Shown here: positions 34,141 through 43,009 of the stretch, piece by piece | Layout: each line of letters opens with the position of its first letter | How positions within the stretch are numbered: position 1 is the stretch's first letter | Source of the DNA: Prorocentrum cordatum | Taxonomy: Eukaryota; Sar; Dinophyceae; Prorocentrales; Prorocentraceae | DNA length: 64,000 nucleotides | Direction: 5' to 3' | Assembly: GCA_963575745.1 (NCBI GenBank) | Contig: CAUYUJ010001356.1 | Coordinates: forward strand, 1-64,000 | Notes under the pieces: model-generated | The model's database searches: none | Told to the model about the DNA's origin: nothing | Seen by the model: the letters and a program-made list of their open reading frames with translations, nothing else | Position numbers and translations under genes: made by a program

Positions 34141-34940
34141 ACAGAAGCAGTAGAACGCGCTCTTTCGGAAATCACCCTCCACTCGTTTCGCCGCGGCCGC
34201 TTTGCGGCCTCCGTCTGGGAGAAACCTGCCCTCGCATTGGCTCGGGCTTCCTCGGGGGCGCTGCCGTTCCACTGAGCCATTATGTCTCGAATGCGCTTGC
34301 GGGTGTCCTCGTCACCTGGGACTGGGACCTCTGCTCCTCCCATGACTGCGTCGTCGGGTGGTTTAGCGCCAACGCCAGCAGCCTCAGGAGGAATACCACT
34401 TGCCGCTACAGGGGCTCCAGCGCCTGGCCAAGGCCGCATCGCCTCGAACTTCTCCATAGTCTCCTTGGCCGCCTTCGCGATGGGGTCGAGCACCCCTGCG
34501 CCAGCAGGAGCGTCTCCTGCCGCCGCCCTGCCCTCGTCGGATGGCCCCGTCAACCGCTTGACCAGCTGGGCCAACTTGGCGACCTGGTCCCAGAGCTCTC
34601 CAGGGACGGCTGAATCTGTCGGTGGTGCACTGGAGCCGATACGGGTGGCGGCCTCCTGCTTGGCTTTGTCTAGATCCCCCCGCGCCTGCTGCAGCACCTG
34701 CTGGGCCTCCACCACTTCCATGGCTGCTTCGCGGGCTGCCTGCTCTGCTCTCTCTGCCCGCTGGCTGGCTTGGAACACGCGGTGCTGGGCTCGAGCCATG
34801 GCTGGCGGCATGTCCCGATTGGATTTGGGGTCCTCCATGCCTGCTGCCCGAAGCCGTCGACGATGCTGGATATTGCCCCGCTGGCTTCTGGATAGGACCC
34901 CCGCGAACAGTTCGAACTGGTCCTCTGACATGAAACCCAA
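34141..34940 (-). pseudogene. Retroelement ORF1-like coiled-coil protein fragment
   Basis: The minus-strand frame from Met at 34940 (MGFMSEDQFELFAGVLSRSQ) has a strongly predicted-looking coiled coil, ARAQHRVFQASQRAERAEQ through VEAQQVLQQARGDLDKAKQE (about residues 50-95). A second acidic/Ala-rich half follows, with RKRIRDIMAQWN. It ends in the C/G-run repeats near 34140. Coiled-coil nucleic-acid-binding proteins are typical first ORFs of LINEs. With the zinc finger just upstream (35004-35211, different frame) it looks like the 5' part of a minus-strand retroelement whose pol is missing. A host protein cannot be excluded. Confidence 0.45.
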
Positions 34941-34995
34941 GTCTCCATTGGTTTGTCATCGAGCTGCTGCGCTGGGGCACTCCCTCCAGTTGTTG

Positions 34996-35211
34996 TCAGC
35001 TTCTTATTCCCGATCTGATTCGTGCCTCTCTGCGCCCGCGGAGGTCTGACTGCGTGCCCTGGCCCCCAGGCCTACGCTCCACGCTGTTGGCGGCGAGGTC
35101 CAGGGGCGGGGGCTCCTCCATGCGCTGGGTTGTAGCCCCCCAACAGTTGAAACAACCGTTCTTGTCTCCTCTGTTCCACGCGTTGCAGCCGCGGCATCTC
35201 CAGCCCACCAT
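34996..35211 (-). pseudogene. RanBP2-type zinc finger fragment
   Basis: The 71-residue frame starts MVGWRCRGCNAWNRGDKNGC and continues to FNCW. This is W-x-C-x2-C-x3-N-x6-C-x2-C, the RanBP2/NZF finger pattern, which binds RNA or ubiquitin in other proteins. The coiled-coil frame begins about 55 bp downstream in another frame, suggesting one interrupted protein. Which partner it would bind is unknown. Confidence 0.55.
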
Positions 35212-35570
35212 GGTTTGAGCCAGGGGTCCATCTGGTTACGGGTTACGGGGGAAAGGAATCGTGGTTGCGCTGGCGGGCGATCGCCCAGTTGCCGAAAAGG
35301 GCCCTCGTCTGACCAAGTCAACGAGGTGTGACTTCAGGGGCCGTCAACTCCCCCGCGCCAGTAAGGTCAAGCCCTGTGCCTAAACACTCCGGACTTGAAC
35401 CAACATCGCTACGGTTTCCTCCTCCTCCTCCTCCTCCTCCCTCCTCCTCCTCCTCCTCCTCTTCCTCCTCCGCCTCCTCCTCCCTCCTCCTCCTGATGCT
35501 CTCCCTCGCCCCGATCCCAGCTATTCCTCGAAGGGGCTCCACTACGGCTCGGTGAACACATAAACCGACA
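35212..35570. repeat. CTC microsatellite with flanks
   Basis: The array occupies about 35415-35500. Flanking sequence carries no recognised gene. Confidence 0.85.
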
Positions 35571-35594
35571 GCTTGTCCTATTTTTGGCGCCACA

Positions 35595-36660
35595 ACGTTC
35601 GGCCGCATCGGTGTTTCCAAGAGGCAGGGGGGGCGGTGACTCGCCGTCAGCGTCTTCGATCCGCCACCCCCTGTGGCTTGCCGCAGGGGTGCATGGCGTG
35701 CTGGACAATCGATTTTATGTTCGTCTTTGGGAAAAGTCTCAAAAGCCTTGGGCCTGATCAGCCGGCACGGAAGAAAGAACCGTACACCGTACACTTCCCA
35801 AGTAGTAGGTCTTTCCGCTCCAAATGGCCCCACGAGGGCCCAAGACATTTCAACGACGGGTTGGGATGCCGCCAAGATGGCCTCAAGATCGCCCAATGTG
35901 GTCCAACAGGCCTCCGAAACGGCCCAAGACGCCTCCAAGAGAACGTACAGGAAGGCCCGAAGCGGCCCAAATCATTGGTCCCCTTTACGTAGGCTTTTGA
36001 CAAATTTGGGCTGGCCGAAAGTTTGGCCGAGCTCTGACCGCAGCGTTCGGCCACGCCACATCGGCGTTTCCAAACGGCAGGGGGGGCGATGATTCGCCGT
36101 AGGCGTCTTCGGTCCGCAACCCCCTGTGCCTTTCACAAGGGTGCACGTGAAGTAGTGTTGGCCCTGTTAATGGAAACGTTCCCGTTGGGCTCTCGGCAGA
36201 TCACGCTGGCCGCGCGGAAAGATACAAAAAGACGTCAACGTCCACAGAAAGGCCCCCCAACACGGCCAAGATAGCCCGAAATTCCCCCCACGACAACCCT
36301 GAGACGCCTCCAAGACAGCCAAGCGTGGTTTCAAACAACTGAGGATGGTCCCACAATCCGCCCAAGACGGCCCAATATGCACCCATGACGGCCCAAGATC
36401 GTCCCAAGAGGCCCCAAGAGGGATCCAAGAGGACGCCCATGAGGCCAAAATTATTTATGTTCGTGCGGGGTTCAATGATACGCCTTCTCGGACTTCCGAC
36501 GCCTCACGGCGGCCCCGTCGACCGCCAAGACCGCCCCAACATGTCCCAGGAGGCCCGCAAGATGGCTCAAGAGGGCCCCAAGACGGCCACATAGGTCTCT
36601 AAGACGGCCCTACGACGCCCAAAGTGGGACCCAAGACTGGCCAGAGATAGCGCCAAGACG
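35595..36660. repeat. Dispersed ~100-bp repeat pair and CCCAAGACGG minisatellites
   Basis: Copies at about 35595-35697 and 36042-36146, with a third at about 38730-38815, all on the plus strand. They share GTTTCCAA(A/G)(A/C)GGCAGGGGG and G(C/G)CGTCTTCG. Between and after them (35800-36000, 36230-36660) lie degenerate units of CCCAAGA(C/T)GGCC. No gene is recognised. Confidence 0.75.
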
Positions 36661-36679
36661 GCCTTCGAAGGCCAGGAGG

Positions 36680-36760
36680 TCTACTCCTCCTCCTCCTCCT
36701 CCTCCTCCTCCTCCTCCTCCTCCTCCTCCTGGTAATCTTCCTCCTCCTCCTCCTTTTCAG
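36680..36760. repeat. CTC microsatellite
   Basis: Triplet array with one GGTAATCTT interruption. Confidence 0.95.
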
Positions 36761-37002
36761 TGGCTCTCTCTTGACCCCCACCAATCCATGATCGAAGGGG
36801 GCTGCAAACGAGGGGCCCCCAAACACCATCGCCCACCTCCCCCCGCACCAGTAGAACGGAGCCCGAAGGCCAGGACCGCCTTACTGATGCAAGGAGGAGG
36901 CCCAGGTGCCTGGCTGCCCCTAAGCCACCGCCCGCAGGCTGGTGGCACGACCACCGCCCGCCCTCCGACTGAGGGGGGAGGCAGATCCAACAAAGAAGCT
37001 AT
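36761..37002. other. Gene-free interval
   Basis: Mixed sequence with nothing recognised. The LINE tail fragment begins just downstream on the map. Confidence 0.35.
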
Positions 37003-37356
37003 TCATACTAACCTGGTCCACCACTCCGCCTCCTCCTGAGGCGCGAGTCTCAGTGGCCAGGGGGCCGAGACTTTGTGCCCCCGCGGCCACTCAAGGTCTC
37101 CCCTAAGCAGCTGGCGCCTCTGTTGGGGGAAAACTTTGCTGCAGCCCTTGAGGAATTGCCTGGGGGCCCCCGTGGCGTACGCTCCACATCTAATGCACAG
37201 GACAACAGGCAGGTCGGAAGACAAGACTCTACACACGTGCATGAGAGGCTGGTCCTGGGGGATGTCGCGAGGTCGGGGGCCCGTGACTGGGAAAAAACGC
37301 GAGGCTGGATCGGCGCACCGCATAATGGTGTGCAGGCCTTTTGCTGGACGTCTCAC
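37003..37356 (-). pseudogene. LINE C-terminal zinc-motif fragment
   Basis: The frame contains LMHVCRVLSSDLPVVLC, IRCGAY and FLKGC, the same H-x(n)-C-x2-C-G...L-x3-C layout as the tails at 8.3, 8.9, 20.9 and 55.6 kb. It then runs KVFPQQRRQLLRGDLEWPRG. It lies about 165 bp downstream, in the same orientation, of the amidohydrolase retropseudogene. No RNase H is attached. Confidence 0.6.
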
Positions 37357-37520
37357 GCCCGCGAGCCTAACGCCGAAGAGCGCTTACGATATCTGCGCGC
37401 GGTGGCGGCGGCGAGCATGGCATCATGGTCATGACCCTGCTCCCGAAACCAAGCCTGCAGGACGCACAGTAGCAGCCCGTGAAATGCAGGCGCCGCAGGG
37501 AAGTCCAGATTTCTCAGAGG

Positions 37521-38481
37521 CTACTGCACCCAGCGGTACGCTCGCTGAGCAGCACCGATGAAGAGGTGAGCACGCTCCTCGTCGCTGTATTGTTCGGCAA
37601 CCTTCAAGAAAACAGAAAACAATACTGCCGCAGGCCAGCCGTCTTTGACGCCCACCGGGTAGTTGGAGGCAAACATGCACCGGCTCGCGCCGAACGTCGA
37701 GATTACTCGGTGCACCGCACTGATGATCACCTCGCTCTCGTTTCAGTTCAGGTTTGCGTAGCACAGCATGCTTAGCTTGATGTATGTGTTTGGTAGCGCC
37801 GTTAATGCTTCCCTGCGAGACCAATACTGGTCCTTCTTCTCCGTCAGGCTTGCCATGGTCGGACAGCCCAGGTGGTTTATGATCACGGTCGTGTCAGGGT
37901 GCTCCTTCAGCAGTGCGACTGCCGTCTGGTACTGAGGCGGGTTGAGCTGCATGTCGAAGCTGAAGCCCACCGTCTTCAGAAACCTGAAGCCCTCGCGCCA
38001 CTGCGGGCTGTCCAGGAGGTCGCCCAGCGCCCCGTTCCTCGGCCAGTTCGGCTCGAAGTTGAGGATCTGCCTGACGCCCCGGGTGGCTGGGCTCCTGCGA
38101 GCTCCCTCAGCACCGCCGCGGCGTCGGGCTGCTCCAGAGCGCAGGTGGGCACCAGCAGGTACGACACGGCCTCCCCTGCGGCGGTGGACAGGCCATACCT
38201 GGCAACTTCGCCTCCTCCAGGCAGCGCGCCGAAAACTCTGGGCCGGAGAGGCCCAGGTGGCACACGCTGACGGCCTCCACGAAGACGCCGCCTCGGTGTC
38301 GCAGGGGGCTCGGCAGCCCGGCGAACTCCGCCTCGTAGTCGCTGCGGGGGTAGCCCTCCTTCCCCTCCGGCTTGAACAGTATCTTCCCGTCGTGCCCAGA
38401 CTGCGTGGACTCGCTGACGTCCCAGATGTGGAAGTGCGGATCGAAGAAGCTGGCGGCCCCAGGGCCCGCAAGCTCGCTCAT
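37521..38481 (-). pseudogene. Amidohydrolase_2-family hydrolase, processed retropseudogene
   Basis: A collinear, intronless copy of a metal-dependent TIM-barrel hydrolase. It starts at Met 38481 (MSELAGPGAASFFDPHFHIW, HxH metal ligands His16 and His18). It continues through FEPNWPRNGALGDLLDSP and a NHLGCP block carrying another likely metal-site His. It ends with CMFASNYPVGVKDGW and AAQRAYRWVQ before a stop at about 37521. The reading frame changes twice, near 38205-38215 and near 38085-38105. A TGA interrupts YANLN|NESEV near 37744-37746. The copy is therefore broken. About 105 bp upstream lies a spliced-leader relic, so this is a reverse-transcribed, reinserted mRNA. No poly(A) tract is visible after the stop. 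The substrate is unknown. Confidence 0.85.
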
Positions 38482-38586
38482 GGCGGGAGAGGGGTGGCGG
38501 GGGGGGAGGGCGAGCGTGGAGGCCGCGGGGGGCGGCCAGGAACCCCGCCCGCGTCCTCGCGGCAGAGGGGGCTCGAGCCTGGGCGG

Positions 38587-38608
38587 CTTGAGCCAAAATG
38601 GTTACGGA
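38587..38608 (-). other. Dinoflagellate spliced-leader relic
   Basis: The minus strand reads TCCGTAACC then ATTTTGGCTCAAG. This is the 22-nt dinoflagellate spliced leader with one difference: the seventh base is A instead of G. It stands about 105 nt before the amidohydrolase start, where the 5' end of a trans-spliced mRNA would be. Finding it in genomic DNA means the gene copy passed through mature mRNA. Confidence 0.9.
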
Positions 38609-38609
38609 C

Positions 38610-38685
38610 CTCCTCCTCATCCTCCTGCTGGTCCACCTCCTCCTCCGTCCCATCCTCCTCTTCCTTTCCCGGATTTTCCACAACG
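38610..38685. repeat. CTC microsatellite
   Basis: Short imperfect CTC/CCT array directly upstream of the spliced-leader relic in gene orientation. Confidence 0.85.
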
Positions 38686-38689
38686 GCCG

Positions 38690-39060
38690 GGGGAAGCGCG
38701 TTATTAGTGCAATAACTTGGCCAGACTTCGGCGCAACGTTTGGCTGTGTGGGCGTTTCCAAAAGGCAGGGGGCGGCGGTGACTCTCCGCAGGCGTCTTCG
38801 ACAGCAAGAGACACATGAGATACACATCTTTCGAGGTCCGCGCGGATTTCGCGGAACGGCGCTGGCCACCCCAGTTTCCTGGCGCCAGATGGGCCGCCAG
38901 AGGGCGGCGAGCGTTTTTTTATTCGGACGTGGGTTAGAGTGAAGGGGCCCTGGGACACACAAATAAATAAACACAAACATCAGGTTTCCCAATAGTTTCA
39001 CATATTTTCTGTGTTTTGTCTTCCCCCTACTTCCTATAGTTTCCCATATCTTCTGTGTCC
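38690..39060. repeat. Dispersed repeat cluster
   Basis: It holds the third copy of the 35.6/36.05-kb repeat (about 38730-38815), a solo arm of the palindromic element family described at 39714 (about 38833-38875, AGGTCCGCGCGGATTTC), and a copy of the 14.83-14.96-kb repeat (about 38925-39055, core 38944-38965). Confidence 0.7.
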
Positions 39061-39083
39061 GTGTGTGTGTGTGTGTGTGTTTT
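39061..39083. repeat. (GT)n microsatellite
   Basis: About eleven GT units. Confidence 0.95.
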
Positions 39084-39713
39084 CTCCTGATAGAGTCAAG
39101 CGCCAACTCTCAAGCACTCGGCGCAGAGGCGAGCGTGGACCAAAAACGAGGGCCCGAAAGAGACGAGCGAGCGAGCGCAACAGAGGACATTCGGCGGAAG
39201 GACTGGGCGACAAGCGCTGGCCCACGAAGTCCAGGCGGATCTCCGAAGGTTTCCGCCTGTGCCGACGTCTCCTCCTCGAGCTCCGGGCATCGCTTCGCCG
39301 AGCCGCTGCCCAGCAGGTGTGGCCTCGGCCCCACCAGCCGAGTTCTGGGGCCTTATCGCCGCTTGGGAGGTACCATGGCTCAGTGCTAGGTCGGGCATGT
39401 CCTCCTGCAGGCCGATTTTGGAGGAAAACTGTTTTTAAAAAGTCGAAAACATACTCCCAAATAGTCAACCAAAATTGGGAAAAAGTCGTCCCCTGACCAT
39501 TTTGTTTGCTATTTTTGAATACTCCTCCTGTAAAGGGGCACGCCCGATTTAAGCTTCGTGGGGATGCTGGAAGTCGGGCGGGGAGCAGGAGCAGAACGGG
39601 GTGGACCCCGCCCTCAGTCGCCCCCGCAGTCGTGGCCGATCGGCGTCGGGGCGGGCGTGCTCGGGCGGGGGCGCGAACGACCAGGGCTTCGGGATTACGA
39701 ACAATGACATAAG
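39084..39713. other. Gene-free stretch
   Basis: No recognisable gene. A partly self-complementary stretch near 39230-39260 is too short to classify. Confidence 0.4.
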
Positions 39714-39864
39714 CACAAAAACTCTGAGGTCTGCGCGGATTTCTCGGATCCGCGCTCGACCCCCCTTCCTGGCGCACGGAGCGCGCCAAGGGCGGCGCCA
39801 GAGGCGCCGCCAGGGGGCCCCAGCGCCGATCCGGGAAATCCGCGCGGGCCTCTGAGTTTTGACG
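39714..39864. mobile_element. MITE-like palindromic element A
   Basis: The arms 39714-39756 and 39821-39864 are inverted copies, both built on GAGG(T/C)C(T/C)GCGCGGATTTC. The ~65-bp centre is GC-rich. It belongs to the same family as element B at 40121-40244 and the solo arm at 38833-38875. Confidence 0.6.
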
Positions 39865-40120
39865 TTTATGCCATTTTTCGTTCCCATATGTATACATACC
39901 CATGCCTTGGCGGGGGTGGGGTAAGATAGGCGCTTCGGCTGGCTAGGCTGCAAGACGCTGGTACGAGGGGAGGCCGAGCCGGGCCTGCCGTGCAGGCCCG
40001 ATCAGAAATCGGCTTGGCTATGGCTTGGCCTGGGGGGGCGCACAGCCAGGGGGCCAAGGCAGGGGGATGGGATCACAGTTCATGGGAATCAGAAGAGCCA
40101 TTCACGACACGCATAACCAG
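39865..40120. other. Spacer between the two palindromic elements
   Basis: Unclassified sequence with no gene recognised. Confidence 0.35.
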
Positions 40121-40244
40121 AAGCTTCCGGAGGTCCGCGCGGACTTCTTGGATCGGCGGAGTGCGCCAGAGGCGGCGCTGGATGCGCAGCTTGGGGGTTC
40201 TGGCGCCGACCCAAGAAATCCGCGCGGACCTCCGAAAATATGTG
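40121..40244. mobile_element. MITE-like palindromic element B
   Basis: The arms 40121-40158 and 40204-40244 are inverted copies around GGAGGTCCGCGCGGA(C/T)TTC, separated by about 45 bp. Same family as element A. No coding capacity. Confidence 0.6.
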
Positions 40245-41280
40245 TTCATGCATGTCGCTCTTCTTCGAAGTCTGGCAACAGCAGGAGGTGCCCCGTCCGG
40301 GGGACCTGCGGAAGGAAGGCATCGTAGCATCCATCGCCTCCCTTGCTCGAGACCCACGCCGAGTCCACCCAGCCAGGCGCTGGCCGCTGGCAAACCCCAG
40401 GTGGTGCTCACGCGATCGCGACGAGCTGTACTGACAGAGAACTAGCCGTCAGTCTTTCTGATCGAATGGAGATCTATACTGCCATCTTCCCAGACGGGAT
40501 GGCAAGGAAGGGATGAAAGGCGGGAGTGAAGAAGGGTGGGGGGAGGACGGGAGGAAAGGATCAGGACAAGGAGCCCCCACCGCCCCAGATAGTTTTCCTC
40601 CTGCGCCTTTTTCCCCAACGTTCCCTCCTACATCCTCCCCCCGTCCCAAGGTCCCCCTTCCCAACTCACTCCCGCTCCCAGATCGTCCGTCATTCCGTGC
40701 CCCTCTTGGTGTTGACTGACGTACAAAGACGCTCGGAAAAATCGAGGCGGGGAAATACGCGAGAGGAAGTGGCCAGGGCTTGAAAAACTTGCAGGGGCTA
40801 AAACGATCCCGAAACAGATGGAATCAGGTCGTCAGGGCCAGAAAACGATGGGGAAGCTGGTCGGAGTTGAATAGAATTGAAGGGCTGGCCCCAGCCAATT
40901 TCACCAGCTTCCCTCTGGAAAGCTTAGGCCCTTGGCGTGGCGCCTGCACTCGTGTTCCCCAGTCTCTGGAAGCTGGCGAAACCCAGCAAACTGGCAGGGA
41001 TTCCGCGTCGAAGTATCACACGCTAGCTCATTGCCATACACCACCACCGTGCGTGGCCAGAGCCACCCTGGACCATGGCATGCTGCACACCACCTCATGA
41101 CCGACGCCAGGACGGGTTACATACCGCACCGTACTAGAGCCTGAGATGTCCTTGGCCCCGCACGGTGATGTATAGATGCCTTCAGCGGATATCAGACACT
41201 GTGAACGCACTCCTGGACCCTTGCGCCCGGAGGCCAGGCAAAGGCAAAGGGCGCCCGAGAATCTCGACCCACGGTCCGCA
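40245..41280. other. Gene-free stretch
   Basis: Includes AG-rich sequence near 40500-40570 and C/T-rich sequence near 40600-40680. No gene is recognised with confidence. Confidence 0.4.
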
Positions 41281-41289
41281 TCCCCTCGC

Positions 41290-41410
41290 CCAGCCCCTGG
41301 CTCCTGCAGCTGCTTGAAAGAGTCGGCCTTCTTGTACTTTGCGTCCTCGATGACCGCCACCGTGCAGTCGCTGCTGAAGTCGGTGGACCAGCTGGAGGAG
41401 CGCCGCTCGG
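41290..41410 (-). CDS. Possible exon of an unidentified host gene
   Basis: A minus-strand frame reads SSWSTDFSSDCTVAVIEDAK, then YKKADSFKQLQEP. The codon choice is strongly GC-ending, and the amino-acid mix is normal and not repeat-like, unlike everything around it. An AG lies just before it (near 41410). Possible non-canonical donors follow the last codons, as dinoflagellate introns allow. No family is recognised, and neighbouring exons are not visible because a CTC array and the assembly gap lie upstream. It could also be a fragment of a retrocopy. Confidence 0.3.
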
Positions 41411-41419
41411 CACATACCC

Positions 41420-41770
41420 CGCCTCTGGATCCCTCCTCCTCCTCCTCGTCCTCCTCCTCCTTCTCCTCGTCCTCCTCCTCCTCCCTCCTCCTCTTCCTCC
41501 TCCTCGTCCTCGTCCTCGTCCTCGTCCTCCTCGTCCTCCTCGTCCTCCTCCTCCTCCTCCTCCTCCTCCTCCTCCTCCTCCTCTTCCTCCTCCTCCTCCT
41601 CCTCTTCCTCCTCTTCCTCCTCGTCCTCCTNNNNNNNNNNNNNNNNNNNNNNNNNNNNNNNNNNNNNNNNNNNNNNNNNNNNNNNNNNNNNNNNNNNNNN
41701 NNNNNNNNNNNNNNNNNNNNNNNNNNNNNNCTCCTCCTCCTCCTCCTCCTCCTCCTCCTCCTCCTCCCGA
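41420..41770. repeat. CTC microsatellite spanning an assembly gap
   Basis: CTC/CCT/GTC array on both sides of 100 Ns at 41631-41730. The round length suggests a placeholder, so the true array size is unknown. Confidence 0.95.
41631..41730. other. Assembly gap (100 N)
   Basis: Exactly one hundred unknown bases inside the CTC array. Confidence 1.
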
Positions 41771-42440
41771 GAGAGGCCGGCGGCGCGCGGCGCGCCTGAG
41801 GAAGCAGGTGTTCGTTGTCGTGATGCGGTGGCACGTGACGCGCCGGCCCCCTCAGAGGAGGCGCCACCACTGGGCTGCCACGACCCAGCCGGACTCGGCG
41901 GAGCCCCCCTTCTGGGACGAAACCAGGACGAGGATACAGTCGGGTGAGGATGAAATCGAGAATCTCTGAGATCCAGCGGCTCTGGAGGACGCATCCCGCG
42001 CCGCGGCCTTCGCGGAGCGTTCCGGACCGCTCCGAGAGCGTTCTGGGACGCTCCCGTTGTCTCCCACCTCTCTCCCTTTCCGCTGGGGAAGCCACAAGGT
42101 AACGGTACCACCACTCCCCGGACCTCTCTCAAGGGGTGCGCCCTGGGGAGGACTTCGGGGCGAATCCAGCGGTGGCGACGAGGGCCGTCCAGGAGGCCCC
42201 ACAAAAAGGGAAAACGAGGCAAGGGTAGCAGTGTAGGTACCTGTTCCTCCTCTGATCCACTTTCCCCATTCCTCCCTCACCCCCCACTAACAATTACTCA
42301 AGATGGATGCGCATCGGTCGGAAGAAGTATGTAGAATCATGAAGTAGGAAGGCGTTGAAGTAGATTGGGTTTCTGCCCGCCTCCTGAAGAGGAGGAAAGA
42401 GGGAAAACCATTATACTCTTGAAGTAGGAAAGCGGCTAAA
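41771..42440. other. Gene-free stretch with dispersed repeat
   Basis: About 42150-42257 matches 3102-3209 (GGCGAATCCAGCGGTGG, CAGGAGGCCC...AAAAGGG and TTCCTCCTCT). A short direct repeat of TGAAGTAGGAA occurs near 42339 and 42420. No gene is recognised. Confidence 0.55.
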
Positions 42441-42449
42441 ATCGGAGGT

Positions 42450-42545
42450 TGGAGGGGTTGGAACGGAAGTGACCCCAACCAGGAAATCGGTTCGGGACTC
42501 GATTCGTGTCATGCGTGCGGGCAAGGCGAAACTGCGCGAGTTCCA
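42450..42545. repeat. Copy of the palindrome arm end
   Basis: Shares TTGGAACGGAAGTGACCCC, GGAAATCGGTT and GTGCGGGCAAGGCGAA with the outer ends of the palindrome at 43010-43110 and 45190-45310, in the orientation of the left arm. Confidence 0.7.
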
Positions 42546-42599
42546 TCCTTAGAGGAGACAATATATTGCCAAAAACGCCGCCCCCCGAGCGCCTGGCGT

Positions 42600-42990
42600 G
42601 GCCCCCCGTTGTCCCGGCGGTTGTCCCGGCGGTTGTCCCAGTGGTTGTGGTTGTCCCGATGGTTGTCCCGATGCTTTTCCCGATGGCTGCCCCGATGGTT
42701 GTCCCGATGGTTGTCCCGATGGTTGTCCCGATGGTTGTCCCGATGGATGTCTCGATGGTTGTCCCCAAGATTGTCCCGATGGTTGTCCCGATGGTTGTCT
42801 GGCTGGATGGTTGTCCCAGTGGTTGTCCCGATGGTTGTCCCGATGATTGCCCCGATGGTTGATAGATAGATAGATAAATAGATAGATAGATAGATACATA
42901 CAGATACGGATATATGCTGTTATATGTTGTCCCGATGGTTGTCCCGATGGGTGTTCCGATGATTGTTCCGAGGGTTATCCCGATGGTGGT
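42600..42990. repeat. 12-bp minisatellite (GTTGTCCCGATG)n
   Basis: More than twenty units of GTTGTCCCGATG with variants, interrupted at 42858-42905 by a (GATA)n tract. The period is a multiple of three, so frames of Gly/Cys/Pro/Asp or Thr/Ile repeats stay open. Confidence 0.95.
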
Positions 42991-43009
42991 AGATAGATCG
43001 GAAATGAGG

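Noticed and set aside
36548-36575. GATGGCTCAAG as a second spliced-leader relic
   Set aside because: Only the last nine bases match the leader, and the region is built of CCCAAGACGG-like units that produce such strings by chance.
41028-42222. Long frames spanning the N gap
   Set aside because: They translate CTC repeats and unknown bases; only the short 41290-41410 segment looks non-repetitive.
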